Source: an uncultured Psychrobacter sp.
Lineage (GTDB): Bacteria; Pseudomonadota; Gammaproteobacteria; Pseudomonadales; Moraxellaceae
Direction: 5' to 3'
Assembly: GCA_947495055.1 (NCBI GenBank)
Contig: CANLXO010000011.1
Coordinates: forward strand, 1-64,000
DNA length: 64,000 nt
A program made the position numbers and the translations under genes. Shown here piece after piece: positions 28,351 through 37,156 of this stretch (its first letter is position 1; each line of letters starts with the position of its first letter). Under the pieces are notes generated by a model. The model was not told the DNA's origin. It did no database searches and was given only the letters and a program-made list of their open reading frames with translations.

Positions 28351-29031
28351 ATGAGTAGTCGCGAACAAAAAAAACTTCAAACCCGGCATGCTTTTTTTAA
28401 TGCAGTGCTCGATTTGTGTATGATGGGACAATCGTTTAGCTCGATAAGTCTCAGGCAAGTCACGCGTGAAGTAGGCGTGGTGCCAACGGCATTTTATCGT
28501 CATTTTGATGATATGGAGTCGCTTGGACAAGCTTTGGTAGATGAGGAGCTAGGCAGCACTTTTGCTGCATTGAGCAGCAGCTTACAAATAGGCCGCAAAC
28601 GCAGCTTTGATCGGCAAATTGCTAAGAGTATTCAGCTATTTTTGCAAACCGTTAGCGCTCAGCCGCGCTATTGGCAGTTTTTGGTTAGCGAACGTTTTGG
28701 TGGCTCAGAGGCTGTGCGCAAATCTATTAGCGAGCTGATGACCAAACACGGCATATTATTAGCAGATGATTTGGCGCTCCAGCCTGCCTTTGCTCATATT
28801 AATATTTATGATTTGCGTCTGCTCGCTGCAGCTGGTCTCAATATGTTTTTTTCTTGGATCATAGACTGGCTAGATTTGACTTATTCAGAAGATCACGACG
28901 ACGAAGTGGATTTGGGCGACATTGAAGAAAAAAAGCAGCTGATGTTGCATAATTGCACCCGCCAAGCGCAAATGCTGTTTTATGGGGCTTACAACTGGAA
29001 GTCCTCTGAGGAGACGCTTTTGGATGACTAA
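28351..29031 (+). CDS. TetR-family regulator, FabR-like
   Basis: 226 residues with a TetR helix-turn-helix at the N-terminus (RHAFFNAVLDLCMMGQSFSSISLRQVTREVGVVPTAFYRHFDDMESLGQALVDEELGSTFAAL). The SLR.V.RE.G..PT.FYRHF.D...LG pattern closely follows FabR, the repressor of unsaturated fatty-acid synthesis genes. No fab or des gene is adjacent, so the target is not shown. AT-rich upstream sequence; no clear operator found. Confidence 0.8.
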   Translation: MSSREQKKLQTRHAFFNAVLDLCMMGQSFSSISLRQVTREVGVVPTAFYRHFDDMESLGQALVDEELGSTFAALSSSLQIGRKRSFDRQIAKSIQLFLQTVSAQPRYWQFLVSERFGGSEAVRKSISELMTKHGILLADDLALQPAFAHINIYDLRLLAAAGLNMFFSWIIDWLDLTYSEDHDDEVDLGDIEEKKQLMLHNCTRQAQMLFYGAYNWKSSEETLLDD

Positions 29032-29216
29032 GTACGCCAACCTCTATGTATAGTAAATACTAAATAAAACAGATACATTGGATTTTAACGCGCAACTGAT
29101 ATCAATTTTCCTTGCGTGCTGTGCCTACGCTGCTCGATGCTGCGCAAAATTAATATTAGTTACGCTGTATCGTTTTTACAATGGACTGACGATAACTCGG
29201 TAATCAAGGCAAATGT

Positions 29217-30314
29217 CTAAAAACTGGGTCTAAACGCATAAAGGCGACGATTAATCACTTTGACAGTTTTGTCAGCGCTAGATTCGCTGCTACTAGCCGC
29301 AGCGTTATTTGCACTGCCATTGACATCATTTGCACCGCTATTTACATTGTTACCACTCGTATTTTGATTATTTGAATTGCTACTAGCTGCACCGCTCTCA
29401 TTGTTTGTCGTATTACCCTCATCAAGCGCATTTTTGATCAGAATGATCGCAAATCGTTGTTTACCATCGCTATCACTGGCTGTGACAAGGCCGCTAAAAG
29501 CTCGACTATCCACTGATAAAAGTGGCGTTAACGCTTGGCGCTGCTCATCAGTCACACTCACAAGCGCTGGCAGTTGCCACAACTCATCAATAGACCCCAT
29601 TACCTGCTGAGTACGCAAATCTGTTAATGTTTGCATCTGCTCAGTGGTTGCACCCTCTACCAAGGATGCTAATAGTACAGGGCTTGCGGTATTGATATTG
29701 ATAGGCAAGTCATAAGGCACCGCTGTAATGTACGGGCGTAGTGCGGCTAAAGCCTTATCATCTACACCTGAAACGTCTAGTAGCTGATCGACACTGATAA
29801 AGGGCTGATTAGGCGAGCCTGAATCATATACCGCTCCTTCGTCACCGCCATCTTTATATACCTCACTATCTGTATCTTGCCAATCTAAAATAGCCGTAGC
29901 AATATTAGGCTCTAAGCTTAATTGCGTTAATAACTTTTGTAATATGGCGAGCGCCGCGCTATTAACCGTGCCATTTTGATACAGATTATTGATATTAAAG
30001 CGGCTCGCTTCGTCTCGTAGCTCAATGCTTATGCTATGTGCGCCCAAAGCGTAAGGCGGTATCGGCTGCGCCCAAATATCCTGCGTGCTATCGGTATTAT
30101 TAAGCTCGTTATCAGCGCGGATCATCGTTACTGCCAGTTGCTCGCCTGCATGGATATTTTGCAAAAGTTGATCTTGATTAAACAACAGACCACTTCGGCG
30201 TATGACAATTTTTTGACTGGCAAGCATAGCCCCTGCGACCACAGTAATACTGACAACCAATAGCAAAACCGTCAATAACGCTACACCGCGTTGGGAGTTC
30301 GCTGTCGTGCTCAT
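29217..30314 (-). CDS. gspK: Type II secretion minor pseudopilin GspK
   Basis: 365 residues. Short leader and methylation-type N-terminus (NSQRGVALLTVLLLVVSITVVAGAMLASQKIV, cleavage after RG), then the GspK body: SIELRDEASRFNINNLYQNG, DWQDTDSEVYKDGGDEGAVY, INTASPVLLASL. GspK forms the tip of the pseudopilus with GspI and GspJ. The C-terminal 60 residues contain an Asn/Ser/Gly/Ala-rich stretch (about residues 300-348) before a conserved-looking KVINRRLYAFRPSF end. Start with AGGAG upstream; last gene of the gspH-I-J-K operon. Confidence 0.93.
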   Translation of the reverse strand: MSTTANSQRGVALLTVLLLVVSITVVAGAMLASQKIVIRRSGLLFNQDQLLQNIHAGEQLAVTMIRADNELNNTDSTQDIWAQPIPPYALGAHSISIELRDEASRFNINNLYQNGTVNSAALAILQKLLTQLSLEPNIATAILDWQDTDSEVYKDGGDEGAVYDSGSPNQPFISVDQLLDVSGVDDKALAALRPYITAVPYDLPININTASPVLLASLVEGATTEQMQTLTDLRTQQVMGSIDELWQLPALVSVTDEQRQALTPLLSVDSRAFSGLVTASDSDGKQRFAIILIKNALDEGNTTNNESGAASSNSNNQNTSGNNVNSGANDVNGSANNAAASSSESSADKTVKVINRRLYAFRPSF

Positions 30315-30327
30315 TACCTTGCTCCTA

Positions 30328-30359
30328 TGCTGCTCTGCTGCTCTGCTGCTCTGCTGCTC
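30328..30359. repeat. 8-bp tandem repeat, four perfect copies
   Basis: TGCTGCTC (plus strand) is repeated four times in the 48-bp gap between the gspJ stop and the gspK start. On the coding strand the unit is GAGCAGCA, placed just upstream of the gspK ribosome-binding site AGGAG. Confidence 0.95.
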
Positions 30360-30362
30360 GAT

Positions 30363-31094
30363 TTATGGCTCGCTTAAAGCAAATTGCCAAGTGATCGGAA
30401 CGTCTTGATACGTAAAGCTCATACCAACGCCGTTTGGTAGTAGTGGGTTTTGCGCAGTTGCAGCGGTGTCCGTATTGGTATTGGTATTTGGATTATCTTG
30501 TGGAAAAGTACTACTTGGCTCTGGTAAATAGGCTTGCATGCGTCCATCGCTCACATCTTTTAATATTACACTATCTAAGCTGATCCCCTCAAAATTGTCA
30601 TCGATACTATCGCCTTGAGGACTCAGATATTGACGGCGAATAAGCTGCTGATCAGCAAAGACGTAATCAACGCGAACGATAGTAGGACTGCTCTGATACC
30701 TAGGGTCTGGATCGGCAAAACGGATAAAGCTTATCGTCTCAGTGCTTACGCTCATAAATGGCTCGGCAGGACTGACTTGCACGCTATTGGTTTGGGCATT
30801 ATTGGTTTGAACGTTATTAGCTTGGGCATTGCTGTTTTGATTATTAGGGTTTGAAGTTAGCGCGTTATTGTTGTTTTCAATAGAGGGTATCTGATAAGGG
30901 ATGATTTGTCCCATATCTTGTTGTAGCTGCAAGTAAGCATACTGCAAGAGCGCTAGATTATCTGCTTGATACTGCGCCCGTTCTCGCGCTCGATTGACGC
31001 CGTCAAATACTTGCCAGCCTGCCACAGCGAGCATCGCAAATATCGACATGGCTACCATCAACTCAAGCAGCGTAAAGCCGCGCTCATACTTCAC
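30363..31094 (-). CDS. gspJ: Type II secretion minor pseudopilin GspJ
   Basis: 243 residues. Type IV pilin-like N-terminus MKYERGFTLLELMVAMSIFAMLAVAGWQVFDGV (cleavage after RG), then GspJ features (LQLQQDMGQIIPY, FIRFADPDPRYQSSPTIVRVDYVFADQQLIRRQYL). It contains an Asn/Gln-rich insert around residues 70-102 (NNNNALTSNPNNQNSNAQ...). The start overlaps the gspI stop by four bases (ATGA), so translation is coupled. Confidence 0.92.
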   Translation of the reverse strand: MKYERGFTLLELMVAMSIFAMLAVAGWQVFDGVNRARERAQYQADNLALLQYAYLQLQQDMGQIIPYQIPSIENNNNALTSNPNNQNSNAQANNVQTNNAQTNSVQVSPAEPFMSVSTETISFIRFADPDPRYQSSPTIVRVDYVFADQQLIRRQYLSPQGDSIDDNFEGISLDSVILKDVSDGRMQAYLPEPSSTFPQDNPNTNTNTDTAATAQNPLLPNGVGMSFTYQDVPITWQFALSEP

Positions 31095-31582
31095 TGCATG
31101 CCTCTTAACGCTTGGGTAGGCTGTGCTTGAGGCGACTGTGCTTGCACGGACAAGTCTAGGCTACCGACCTCTTGCTCTGGATCACTAATCATGACAGTGA
31201 TATCAGTGACCACAGAGCGCGTTTGCCCGTCAACGACAGGAGCGACTGTTATAGTCACTTGCTTTAATGCAGAAGATAAGGTGTCAGAGGGGATCATCTC
31301 CACTTGCCAGTCGCGCCCTTGCTCACTTGTCATCTGACTACGGTTGGTCGTCAGCCATGTTTTTTGAATATACAAGTCACTAGCAGCATTTTGCGCCACA
31401 AAGTGCGCCAGCGTACGCGTACGCAGAGTATCTACCGAGCTTAGATAAGCACTACTGGCGCGGCTAGCGGCAACTGCGACGACGGCGAGTATAGCCAGCG
31501 CTACCATCACTTCGATTAAGGTAAAACCGCTTTGATGCGCTGATCTACTTTTAGGATAGACGGCTTTGGAGGAGTCAGGCAT
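31091..31582 (-). CDS. gspI: Type II secretion minor pseudopilin GspI
   Basis: 163 residues. After a 17-residue leader comes HQSGFTLIEVMVALAILAVVAVAASRASSAYLSSVDTLRTRTLAHFVAQNAASDLYIQ, the prepilin cleavage site and hydrophobic helix followed by the GspI pattern A..VA.N......; the body continues QVEMIPSDTLSSALKQVTITVAP. GspI nucleates the pseudopilus tip. It begins 2 bp after gspH and overlaps gspJ. Confidence 0.92.
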   Translation of the reverse strand: MPDSSKAVYPKSRSAHQSGFTLIEVMVALAILAVVAVAASRASSAYLSSVDTLRTRTLAHFVAQNAASDLYIQKTWLTTNRSQMTSEQGRDWQVEMIPSDTLSSALKQVTITVAPVVDGQTRSVVTDITVMISDPEQEVGSLDLSVQAQSPQAQPTQALRGMQ

Positions 31583-31584
31583 TG

Positions 31585-32385
31585 TTATATTTCCTGCCCT
31601 ATCACTATATTGCCATCGGGCATAATGGTGATGACCTCACCTACTAGACGGGAGTCATGACGTATCTCAATAGTGACAGGGGTTGCCTGTCCTGTCCCAA
31701 ACCATAAAACTTGCGGCACAGTTTGATCGGTGAACCAAGGCTGTAGTGTCCGCGTCTCTATCACACGATTACTCATACTAGAATCATCTAATCTTTGAAT
31801 ATTAACACTCACCCCAGCTGGCATAGTAGGTAGCGTGATGTCTGGCTCAATATTCCAGCTGGGCGCTTGAGTTTGCTCATTATTTGCAATATCTGCTGAC
31901 AGCTCCATAGCATTCTTCGGTGTACTACTTATGTCAGTAACTTCTACAGAGCTCTGATAAGCAATATAAGGATTAGATAAGGTCATGATAACGGGGGCAA
32001 CTTGACCTTGCTTGTCTGCTTGCAAAGCCAGTCCCATAGGCTGCATGCGCTCAGCAGAGAGTAGTCTGACATAACTGAGTGAATCGGTTATATGCTCATA
32101 AAAGGCGCGGTTTTTGCGGGAGTCGCTGCTACCGACAGACAGACTAATCATGCCTGCAAATATAGAGAGAATAACAACGACGACTAATATCTCAACGAGA
32201 GTGAAACCTGCTTGAGGCGAGATGTTTACAGGCAGTGGAGTAACCGATTTATCGATATAAATAACGCAGGCTTGCTCAATTTTTTTACCGTTTGCAGCCG
32301 CGTAATGGCTAGCATGATGGTTGCTAACCTTATAGGGCAATCTCGTAGGTAATAGATAAAGTGCTGATTGAGGCGTAACAGGCAT
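31585..32385 (-). CDS. gspH: Type II secretion minor pseudopilin GspH, long leader
   Basis: Pilin-type segment QAGFTLVEILVVVVILSIFAGMISLSVGSSDSRKNRAFYEHITDSLSYVRLLSAERMQPMGLALQAD identifies GspH/FimT. The ATG at 32385 has AGGTG 5 nt upstream and follows the TetR stop by 25 bp, giving 266 residues. The predicted prepilin peptidase site (AG|FTLVE) lies after about 60 residues, far beyond the usual 5-20-residue leader. An in-frame ATG at 32493 would overlap the TetR gene and lengthen it further. No later ATG, GTG or TTG is present near the cleavage site. Confidence 0.82.
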   Translation of the reverse strand: MPVTPQSALYLLPTRLPYKVSNHHASHYAAANGKKIEQACVIYIDKSVTPLPVNISPQAGFTLVEILVVVVILSIFAGMISLSVGSSDSRKNRAFYEHITDSLSYVRLLSAERMQPMGLALQADKQGQVAPVIMTLSNPYIAYQSSVEVTDISSTPKNAMELSADIANNEQTQAPSWNIEPDITLPTMPAGVSVNIQRLDDSSMSNRVIETRTLQPWFTDQTVPQVLWFGTGQATPVTIEIRHDSRLVGEVITIMPDGNIVIGQEI

Positions 32386-32410
32386 GTTGCACCTATACTT
32401 TTTGAGATCA

Positions 32411-33094
32411 TCAATAGTTAGTATTACGATGCTCTTCTGATTCGGTATCAATCTGCTCGACCAGCTCTTGCATATCTTCATCAATAACTTCATTGGTATG
32501 TGCAGGATAATGACTTGGCAGCTCTAGCATTTGCTGAACCAAAGCATAGCGCAAAGTATCACGACGACCCAAATAACGCTGATAGAAGCTTGAATTTAGT
32601 AGTCCTGCGCCGCCTTGACCCATTGCCCACAATGATGATAAATAGTCGCGGGTACTCAAGCTGCTCTGCTGATCTTTAAGATAAGTGCTGATAATATCGA
32701 GCATCCGCTTCATGCGCTGACGACGAATATCGTACAGCTCACCAAATAGACGATTGAGCCCTGTGACCGAAGCGGCCAGGCGCTCCTCAATTTGATTGAG
32801 CAGCATCGCTTTTTGCGGATTCATCAGTTGCTGAAATATCATGCGCGAGATACCAGCTGAGGGACAATCATCGATACGATTGATCTCAAAGAGCTGCTCC
32901 TCATAGCGAATAATAATGCGCAGATACAGCTCATCTTTGCTAGAGAAATGCTTATAGAGCGTACCCTTAGCTAAATCAAGCTGGTCAGCTAGGCTATCTA
33001 ATGTGATATCGCCATCACCCGACTCAAGCAGCAGCTGCTCAGCCATTGCTAAGATATTCTCTTCTCGTATCTTGAACTGGTGTTGACGACTCAT
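32411..33094 (-). CDS. TetR-family transcriptional regulator
   Basis: 227 residues. N-terminal helix-turn-helix REENILAMAEQLLLESGDGDITLDSLADQLDLAKGTLYKHFSSKDELYLRIIIRYEEQLFEI. The C-terminal ligand domain is not assignable. AGGAG precedes the ATG by 6 nt. It is the first gene of the run into gspH-I-J-K (25-bp gap), which is unusual for a secretion operon. A TetR-style palindrome (33201-33214) lies about 107 bp upstream of its start. Confidence 0.88.
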   Translation of the reverse strand: MSRQHQFKIREENILAMAEQLLLESGDGDITLDSLADQLDLAKGTLYKHFSSKDELYLRIIIRYEEQLFEINRIDDCPSAGISRMIFQQLMNPQKAMLLNQIEERLAASVTGLNRLFGELYDIRRQRMKRMLDIISTYLKDQQSSLSTRDYLSSLWAMGQGGAGLLNSSFYQRYLGRRDTLRYALVQQMLELPSHYPAHTNEVIDEDMQELVEQIDTESEEHRNTNY

Positions 33095-33200
33095 ATTATC
33101 TCCTAAAATCTGACAGCGTTAAGCGTATGGCATCAATAGGAAAACCTTAGCTTGACAATGTCTGGTAACTGCTTGATGACGCAACAGATTTAAATATAAA

Positions 33201-33214
33201 TGACTGATTGGTCA
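33201..33214. promoter_or_regulatory. Candidate TetR-family operator
   Basis: TGACTGATTGGTCA has perfect TGAC/GTCA arms, AT core pairs and two mismatched pairs near the centre. It resembles TetR-family sites built on TGACYRATYRGTCA. It lies between tatD and the TetR-gsp operon, within the expected promoter region of the latter. Confidence 0.5.
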
Positions 33215-33227
33215 TAGCATAACGATT

Positions 33228-34016
33228 TTAGCGATACTGTGCCAGTAAATTTTCAAAGTTTTTTGCAGTGAGCGTACCGATCTCTTTAGTCGTACACCCG
33301 TGTAGCTCAGCTAAGCAATCAGCAACATACGGCACAAAAGCGGGCTCATTGGGACGACCGCGCTTAGGTACTGGCGCTAGATAGGGGCTATCTGTTTCTA
33401 TCAGCATTCTGTCTTTAGGCATATTTTGCGCCGCCTCTTTAATCATCTGCGCGCTCTTAAAGCTAACGATTCCTGAAAAGGAGATATAAAAACCCAAATC
33501 AAGCGCGCGCTTGGCTGTCTCCCAATCCTCAGTAAAGCAGTGGATAATACCGTGCTCTGCGTTCTCAGATTTTAGGATATCAAGCGTATCCTCTTTAGCG
33601 TCACGCATATGTACGATTAGCGGCTTTTTGAGCGCTTGACTGGCATGGATATGACGCGCGAAGCTCTCGCGTTGCTCATGAGCGTTTTGGGTAGACCAAT
33701 AATAATCTAGCCCCGTCTCCCCTACTGCCCAGACGTGGTCGCAGGCGGCAGTCTTAATCAAGCGCTCTACAGTTGCTGATTGCAACACATCGATATCCTC
33801 ACAAGGATGGATACCGACGCTCATCCCCAAGTTTAATTGCTCATCACTATATGTCTTGATAATACCATTGATCTCATCATACTCAGCAAAATCACACATA
33901 ATTGCCATAGCACGCGTGACGTTAGCCGCTTTCATGGCATCGATAGCGCCTGATAGTTGACCATCGTATTTGCTCAAATCGAGACGATTTAAATGACAAT
34001 GACTGTCTGTAAACAT
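33228..34016 (-). CDS. TatD-family metal-dependent hydrolase/DNase
   Basis: 262 residues from the ATG at 34016, where GAGAG lies about 5 nt upstream; the frame is open to 34103 but family members begin at M-(F/L)-x-DSHCH. Metal ligands are seen in FTDSHCHLNRLD (HxH), VGETGLDYYW (Glu), LIVHMRDA (His), IIHCFTEDWETAK (His) and IETDSPYLAPVPKRGRPNEP (Asp). TatD proteins are TIM-barrel hydrolases with 3'-5' exonuclease activity in tested members. Located between gspE and the TetR-gsp operon. Confidence 0.92.
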   Translation of the reverse strand: MFTDSHCHLNRLDLSKYDGQLSGAIDAMKAANVTRAMAIMCDFAEYDEINGIIKTYSDEQLNLGMSVGIHPCEDIDVLQSATVERLIKTAACDHVWAVGETGLDYYWSTQNAHEQRESFARHIHASQALKKPLIVHMRDAKEDTLDILKSENAEHGIIHCFTEDWETAKRALDLGFYISFSGIVSFKSAQMIKEAAQNMPKDRMLIETDSPYLAPVPKRGRPNEPAFVPYVADCLAELHGCTTKEIGTLTAKNFENLLAQYR

Positions 34017-34185
34017 ATACACTCTCGTTATAACATAGGTTTGACCTTTTACTTTAAAGTAAATAGGCTTATCGTGGTCATTAGATTGACACGCAAAGAG
34101 CACATTTCAAGTGACTAGCTTTGTAAGTCAGCGTTATAAAGTACTGCTTTGGCAAGCATTTATTTGCTTAAGTTAAGATGAGTCA

Positions 34186-35988
34186 CTACTGTAAGGGCAC
34201 CACTCGCATGACCTCTTCTATACTAGTCACCCCTTCACTAATACGCTTGGCACCAGAGAGTCTGAGCGGTTGCACGCCTTCGCGGTAGGCTTGCTGTTTG
34301 AGGGTATCTAAATCAGCATCAGCGGCGACGAGTTTTTTGATCTCATTAGATAAAGGCATAATCTCGTACAGTCCAATACGTCCCTGATAGCCCGTATGAC
34401 GACAATGCTCACAGCCAGGCGCGGTATAGATCTGCGCAGGCAAAGGCGCGCGCCAAGGCTGTACAAGCTCTTGCCACTGAATCGCGATATCGCTATCTGC
34501 AGGTACAGGTTTGCCTGTTTTGCAATGCGGGCAAAGTGTGCGTAGTAGTCGCTGCGCCATGACACCAAGTATCGTCGCTGAGGTCAAAAAAGGTTGCACG
34601 CCCAAATCATGCAAACGCGTAAGTGAGCTTGGCGCATCGTTGGTGTGTAAGGTTGAGAGCACCAAGTGACCGGTCAAAGACGCCTGCACTGCCATATTTG
34701 CCGTCTCAGAATCTCGTATCTCGCCCACCATAATGATGTCTGGATCTTGGCGCATGAGCGAGCGAATACTATCGGCAAAATGCAAATCAATGCCTGTATT
34801 GACCTGCATCTGATTAAACGCCGGCTCAATCATCTCAATAGGGTCCTCAATAGTGCAGACATTGACCTGCTCGGACGCCAATTGCTTAAGCGTGCTATAT
34901 AGCGTTGTCGTCTTGCCTGATCCTGTCGGGCCTGTAACCAAGATAATACCATTGGGATGCGCAGTCAGCTCATGCCACATCTCAAGCTGTTTGCCCGATA
35001 AGCCTAACTGCGCAAACGAGCGTACTAAAACTTCAGGATCAAAGACGCGCATCACTAACTTCTCACCAAAAGCAGTTGGCAGAGTCGATAAGCGCAGTTC
35101 CGTCTCCATACCATTGTGCGTGCGAGTTTTTAGGCGTCCATCCTGCGGTTTGCGTTTTTCAGCGACATTCAGCCTTCCTAGTATTTTGATACGGGCGGTA
35201 ACCGCGACCATAATCGCAAGCGGCATCTCATAAACCGTATGCAGCACGCCATCGATACGAAAGCGCACTTTGCCCGTCTCGCGGCGCGGCTCAAGATGAA
35301 TATCACTGGCGCGCTGCTCAAAGGCGTATTGAAGCAGCCAGTCGACGACTTTGACGATGTGCTGATCGTTGGCATCAGGATTGGTTTTGTCACCTAATTG
35401 CAATAAGGCTTCGACATTGGTGACATCAGCAGCGGCGCGTTTATGCAGGGTATTTGCTCCTGCTATCGCTTGCGTGACTTGATAAAACTCTTGGCGATAG
35501 CGGTTAATCTGCTCGGGACTAATATAGACCGTACGATAGCGTCGCCCTTGAATAATTTTATCGATAGTGGCTTGCCAGTCTACAAAGAACGGCTGATCAG
35601 TCCCTACAACGACCTCGTCGGTTGTGACCTCTATCGGTAAGATATGCTGCGAGCGTGCATACTCAAAAGACATAATCTGCGTAACTGCTGGCACGTCAAT
35701 CTTTAAGGGATCAATACGTATTAAGCTCATATCGGCTTTGGCAGCTAACCATAGATTGAGCCATGCCAGCGTGAGTTTTTGCTCGCCTTCTTGGCTCTTA
35801 GCTTGCTGATGAATCAGATGAGCATTTGGCAGACCAAACTCACTAATAGTCACTAATGGATGCTGAGCCTTGTCACGGCGGCTGGTCATTACAAGGTTAT
35901 AGCCGCGCGAGTCTATAACTTTATCAGCCAACAACTCATCAAGGCACCAGCGTAGATCGATTACTAGCGAGAATTTTGGAGTGGACAT
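34186..35988 (-). CDS. gspE: Type II secretion ATPase GspE
   Basis: 600 residues. N-terminal N1/N2 domains (residues 1 to about 180; FGLPNAHLIHQQA, IMSFEYARSQHILPIEV), then the ATPase core with SDIHLEPRRETGKVRFRIDG, Walker A GPTGSGKTTT (353-362), the Asp box, Walker B (DIIMVGEIRDSETA) and the His box (TGHLVLSTLHTND). CPHC and CEHC make the four-Cys zinc module of GspE/PilB-type ATPases. It powers pseudopilus assembly at the inner membrane. The zinc module and the linked gspHIJK genes favour GspE over PilB. It lies 15 bp after tsaA. Confidence 0.92.
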   Translation of the reverse strand: MSTPKFSLVIDLRWCLDELLADKVIDSRGYNLVMTSRRDKAQHPLVTISEFGLPNAHLIHQQAKSQEGEQKLTLAWLNLWLAAKADMSLIRIDPLKIDVPAVTQIMSFEYARSQHILPIEVTTDEVVVGTDQPFFVDWQATIDKIIQGRRYRTVYISPEQINRYRQEFYQVTQAIAGANTLHKRAAADVTNVEALLQLGDKTNPDANDQHIVKVVDWLLQYAFEQRASDIHLEPRRETGKVRFRIDGVLHTVYEMPLAIMVAVTARIKILGRLNVAEKRKPQDGRLKTRTHNGMETELRLSTLPTAFGEKLVMRVFDPEVLVRSFAQLGLSGKQLEMWHELTAHPNGIILVTGPTGSGKTTTLYSTLKQLASEQVNVCTIEDPIEMIEPAFNQMQVNTGIDLHFADSIRSLMRQDPDIIMVGEIRDSETANMAVQASLTGHLVLSTLHTNDAPSSLTRLHDLGVQPFLTSATILGVMAQRLLRTLCPHCKTGKPVPADSDIAIQWQELVQPWRAPLPAQIYTAPGCEHCRHTGYQGRIGLYEIMPLSNEIKKLVAADADLDTLKQQAYREGVQPLRLSGAKRISEGVTSIEEVMRVVPLQ

Positions 35989-36003
35989 AAGGATCTTCTT
36001 TTA

Positions 36004-36792
36004 TTAAAGTGCAGTGATAGCAGTGACTTGTAGTTGTCCTGCTTCTATCTGGCTAAAACTGATATCAACTGATTTGTAGCGCATGATAAAAGTAGTGCCT
36101 ATCTCACAGCGGCGATAGGCAGGGCGAGGATCTTGAGCGATCAAGGCTTTGATATGCTCGATATCGGCTGGCGTCAATCGCGTTTGCACGTCATCTATCA
36201 TAGCGTTTAAACCTGTCTTTTGGGTATCACCTTTATTTTGAGCATCAATAATAGATAAGATCTGATCAAATGCCTGAGGGGTTATCTCAACGTCTAAAGA
36301 TATAGGTGCTATCGGCGCAAAACCACTACTAGTGTCCTTTAACGCGTCGCTATAAGCGATATACGGTTTAATATCAACAATAGGCGTACCCTCTATCATA
36401 TCAGCGCCACTTATTAATAATAATACGCGGCCCTCAATAATATCGATACGCTCAAGTTTAACCACTGATAATCCTAAAGCTGATGGACGATACATACTAC
36501 GACTGGCAAACACCCCTATCTTTTGGTTACCGCCAAGCCTTGGTGGTCGTACTTGCGCGCGAAAAGATGGGGTCTCATTGTTATTAGCAGCTTTTATATC
36601 GTTGTGATGAAACTGCCAGCTGACCCATATATGGCTAAAGGCTTCTAATCCGCTAAAGGCAGCTGGCGTATTAAAAGGTGCGATCATCTCTATGATGCTT
36701 GGCACAGCAACAAGGTTTGGCTGTCTTGGCACGCCAAACTTTTGTGATAAAGGCGCGCGGTGATAGCCAATAATAGGTAAAACATGAGCCAT
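36004..36792 (-). CDS. tsaA: tRNA (t6A37) N6-methyltransferase TrmO/TsaA
   Basis: 262 residues. TsaA beta-barrel domain: IIGYHRAPLSQKFGVPRQPNLV, HIWVSWQFHHND, RPPRLGGNQKIGVFASRSMYRPSALGLSVVKLERIDI and IEGTPIVDIKPYIAYSDA. It methylates N6 of threonylcarbamoyladenosine at position 37 of tRNA-Thr with SAM. The ~100-residue C-terminal part corresponds to the TrmO C-terminal domain. First gene of the run tsaA-gspE. Confidence 0.93.
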   Translation of the reverse strand: MAHVLPIIGYHRAPLSQKFGVPRQPNLVAVPSIIEMIAPFNTPAAFSGLEAFSHIWVSWQFHHNDIKAANNNETPSFRAQVRPPRLGGNQKIGVFASRSMYRPSALGLSVVKLERIDIIEGRVLLLISGADMIEGTPIVDIKPYIAYSDALKDTSSGFAPIAPISLDVEITPQAFDQILSIIDAQNKGDTQKTGLNAMIDDVQTRLTPADIEHIKALIAQDPRPAYRRCEIGTTFIMRYKSVDISFSQIEAGQLQVTAITAL

Positions 36793-37156
36793 CTAGGTTT
36801 GCCTTGTTTAAAATTGATATGAGACTGAGTCGTTAATATTAATAAAACTTACTAACGATATTCTATTTTATCATGCTAGGCCAATGGCGCTTACCAGATT
36901 TTATTTTTAAAGTTTGTTATCATAGCCGACATTATTTATCACAGAGATTTTTGTCTTTGATACTAACAATAGCTCATAAGTCGCGTTTGCACTTTTAGCA
37001 AGCTTGCACCTTTACAGAGTTAATGGTCAGTAGTTATATCATAAAAGACGGTTAGGACTAAGACACCAACTGCTACAACGACACGCACATAAATATTAAA
37101 CGACAGCGCTAAAAACGCTTTGTATCAATCAATAATCAGAAATAATCGAGGGCTTT
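36793..37156. other. tsaA-fpr divergent intergenic region
   Basis: 364 bp between divergent genes with no convincing ORF. It contains a perfect 10-bp palindrome and two TTGCAC direct repeats near 36987-37009, listed separately. Confidence 0.5.
36987..37009. promoter_or_regulatory. Candidate fpr regulatory site
   Basis: TTGCAC occurs at 36987-36992 and 37004-37009 (17-bp period), around the perfect palindrome GCAAGCTTGC (36998-37007). In Pseudomonas fpr is controlled by the LysR-type FinR; a similar role here is only a suggestion. Confidence 0.35.
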
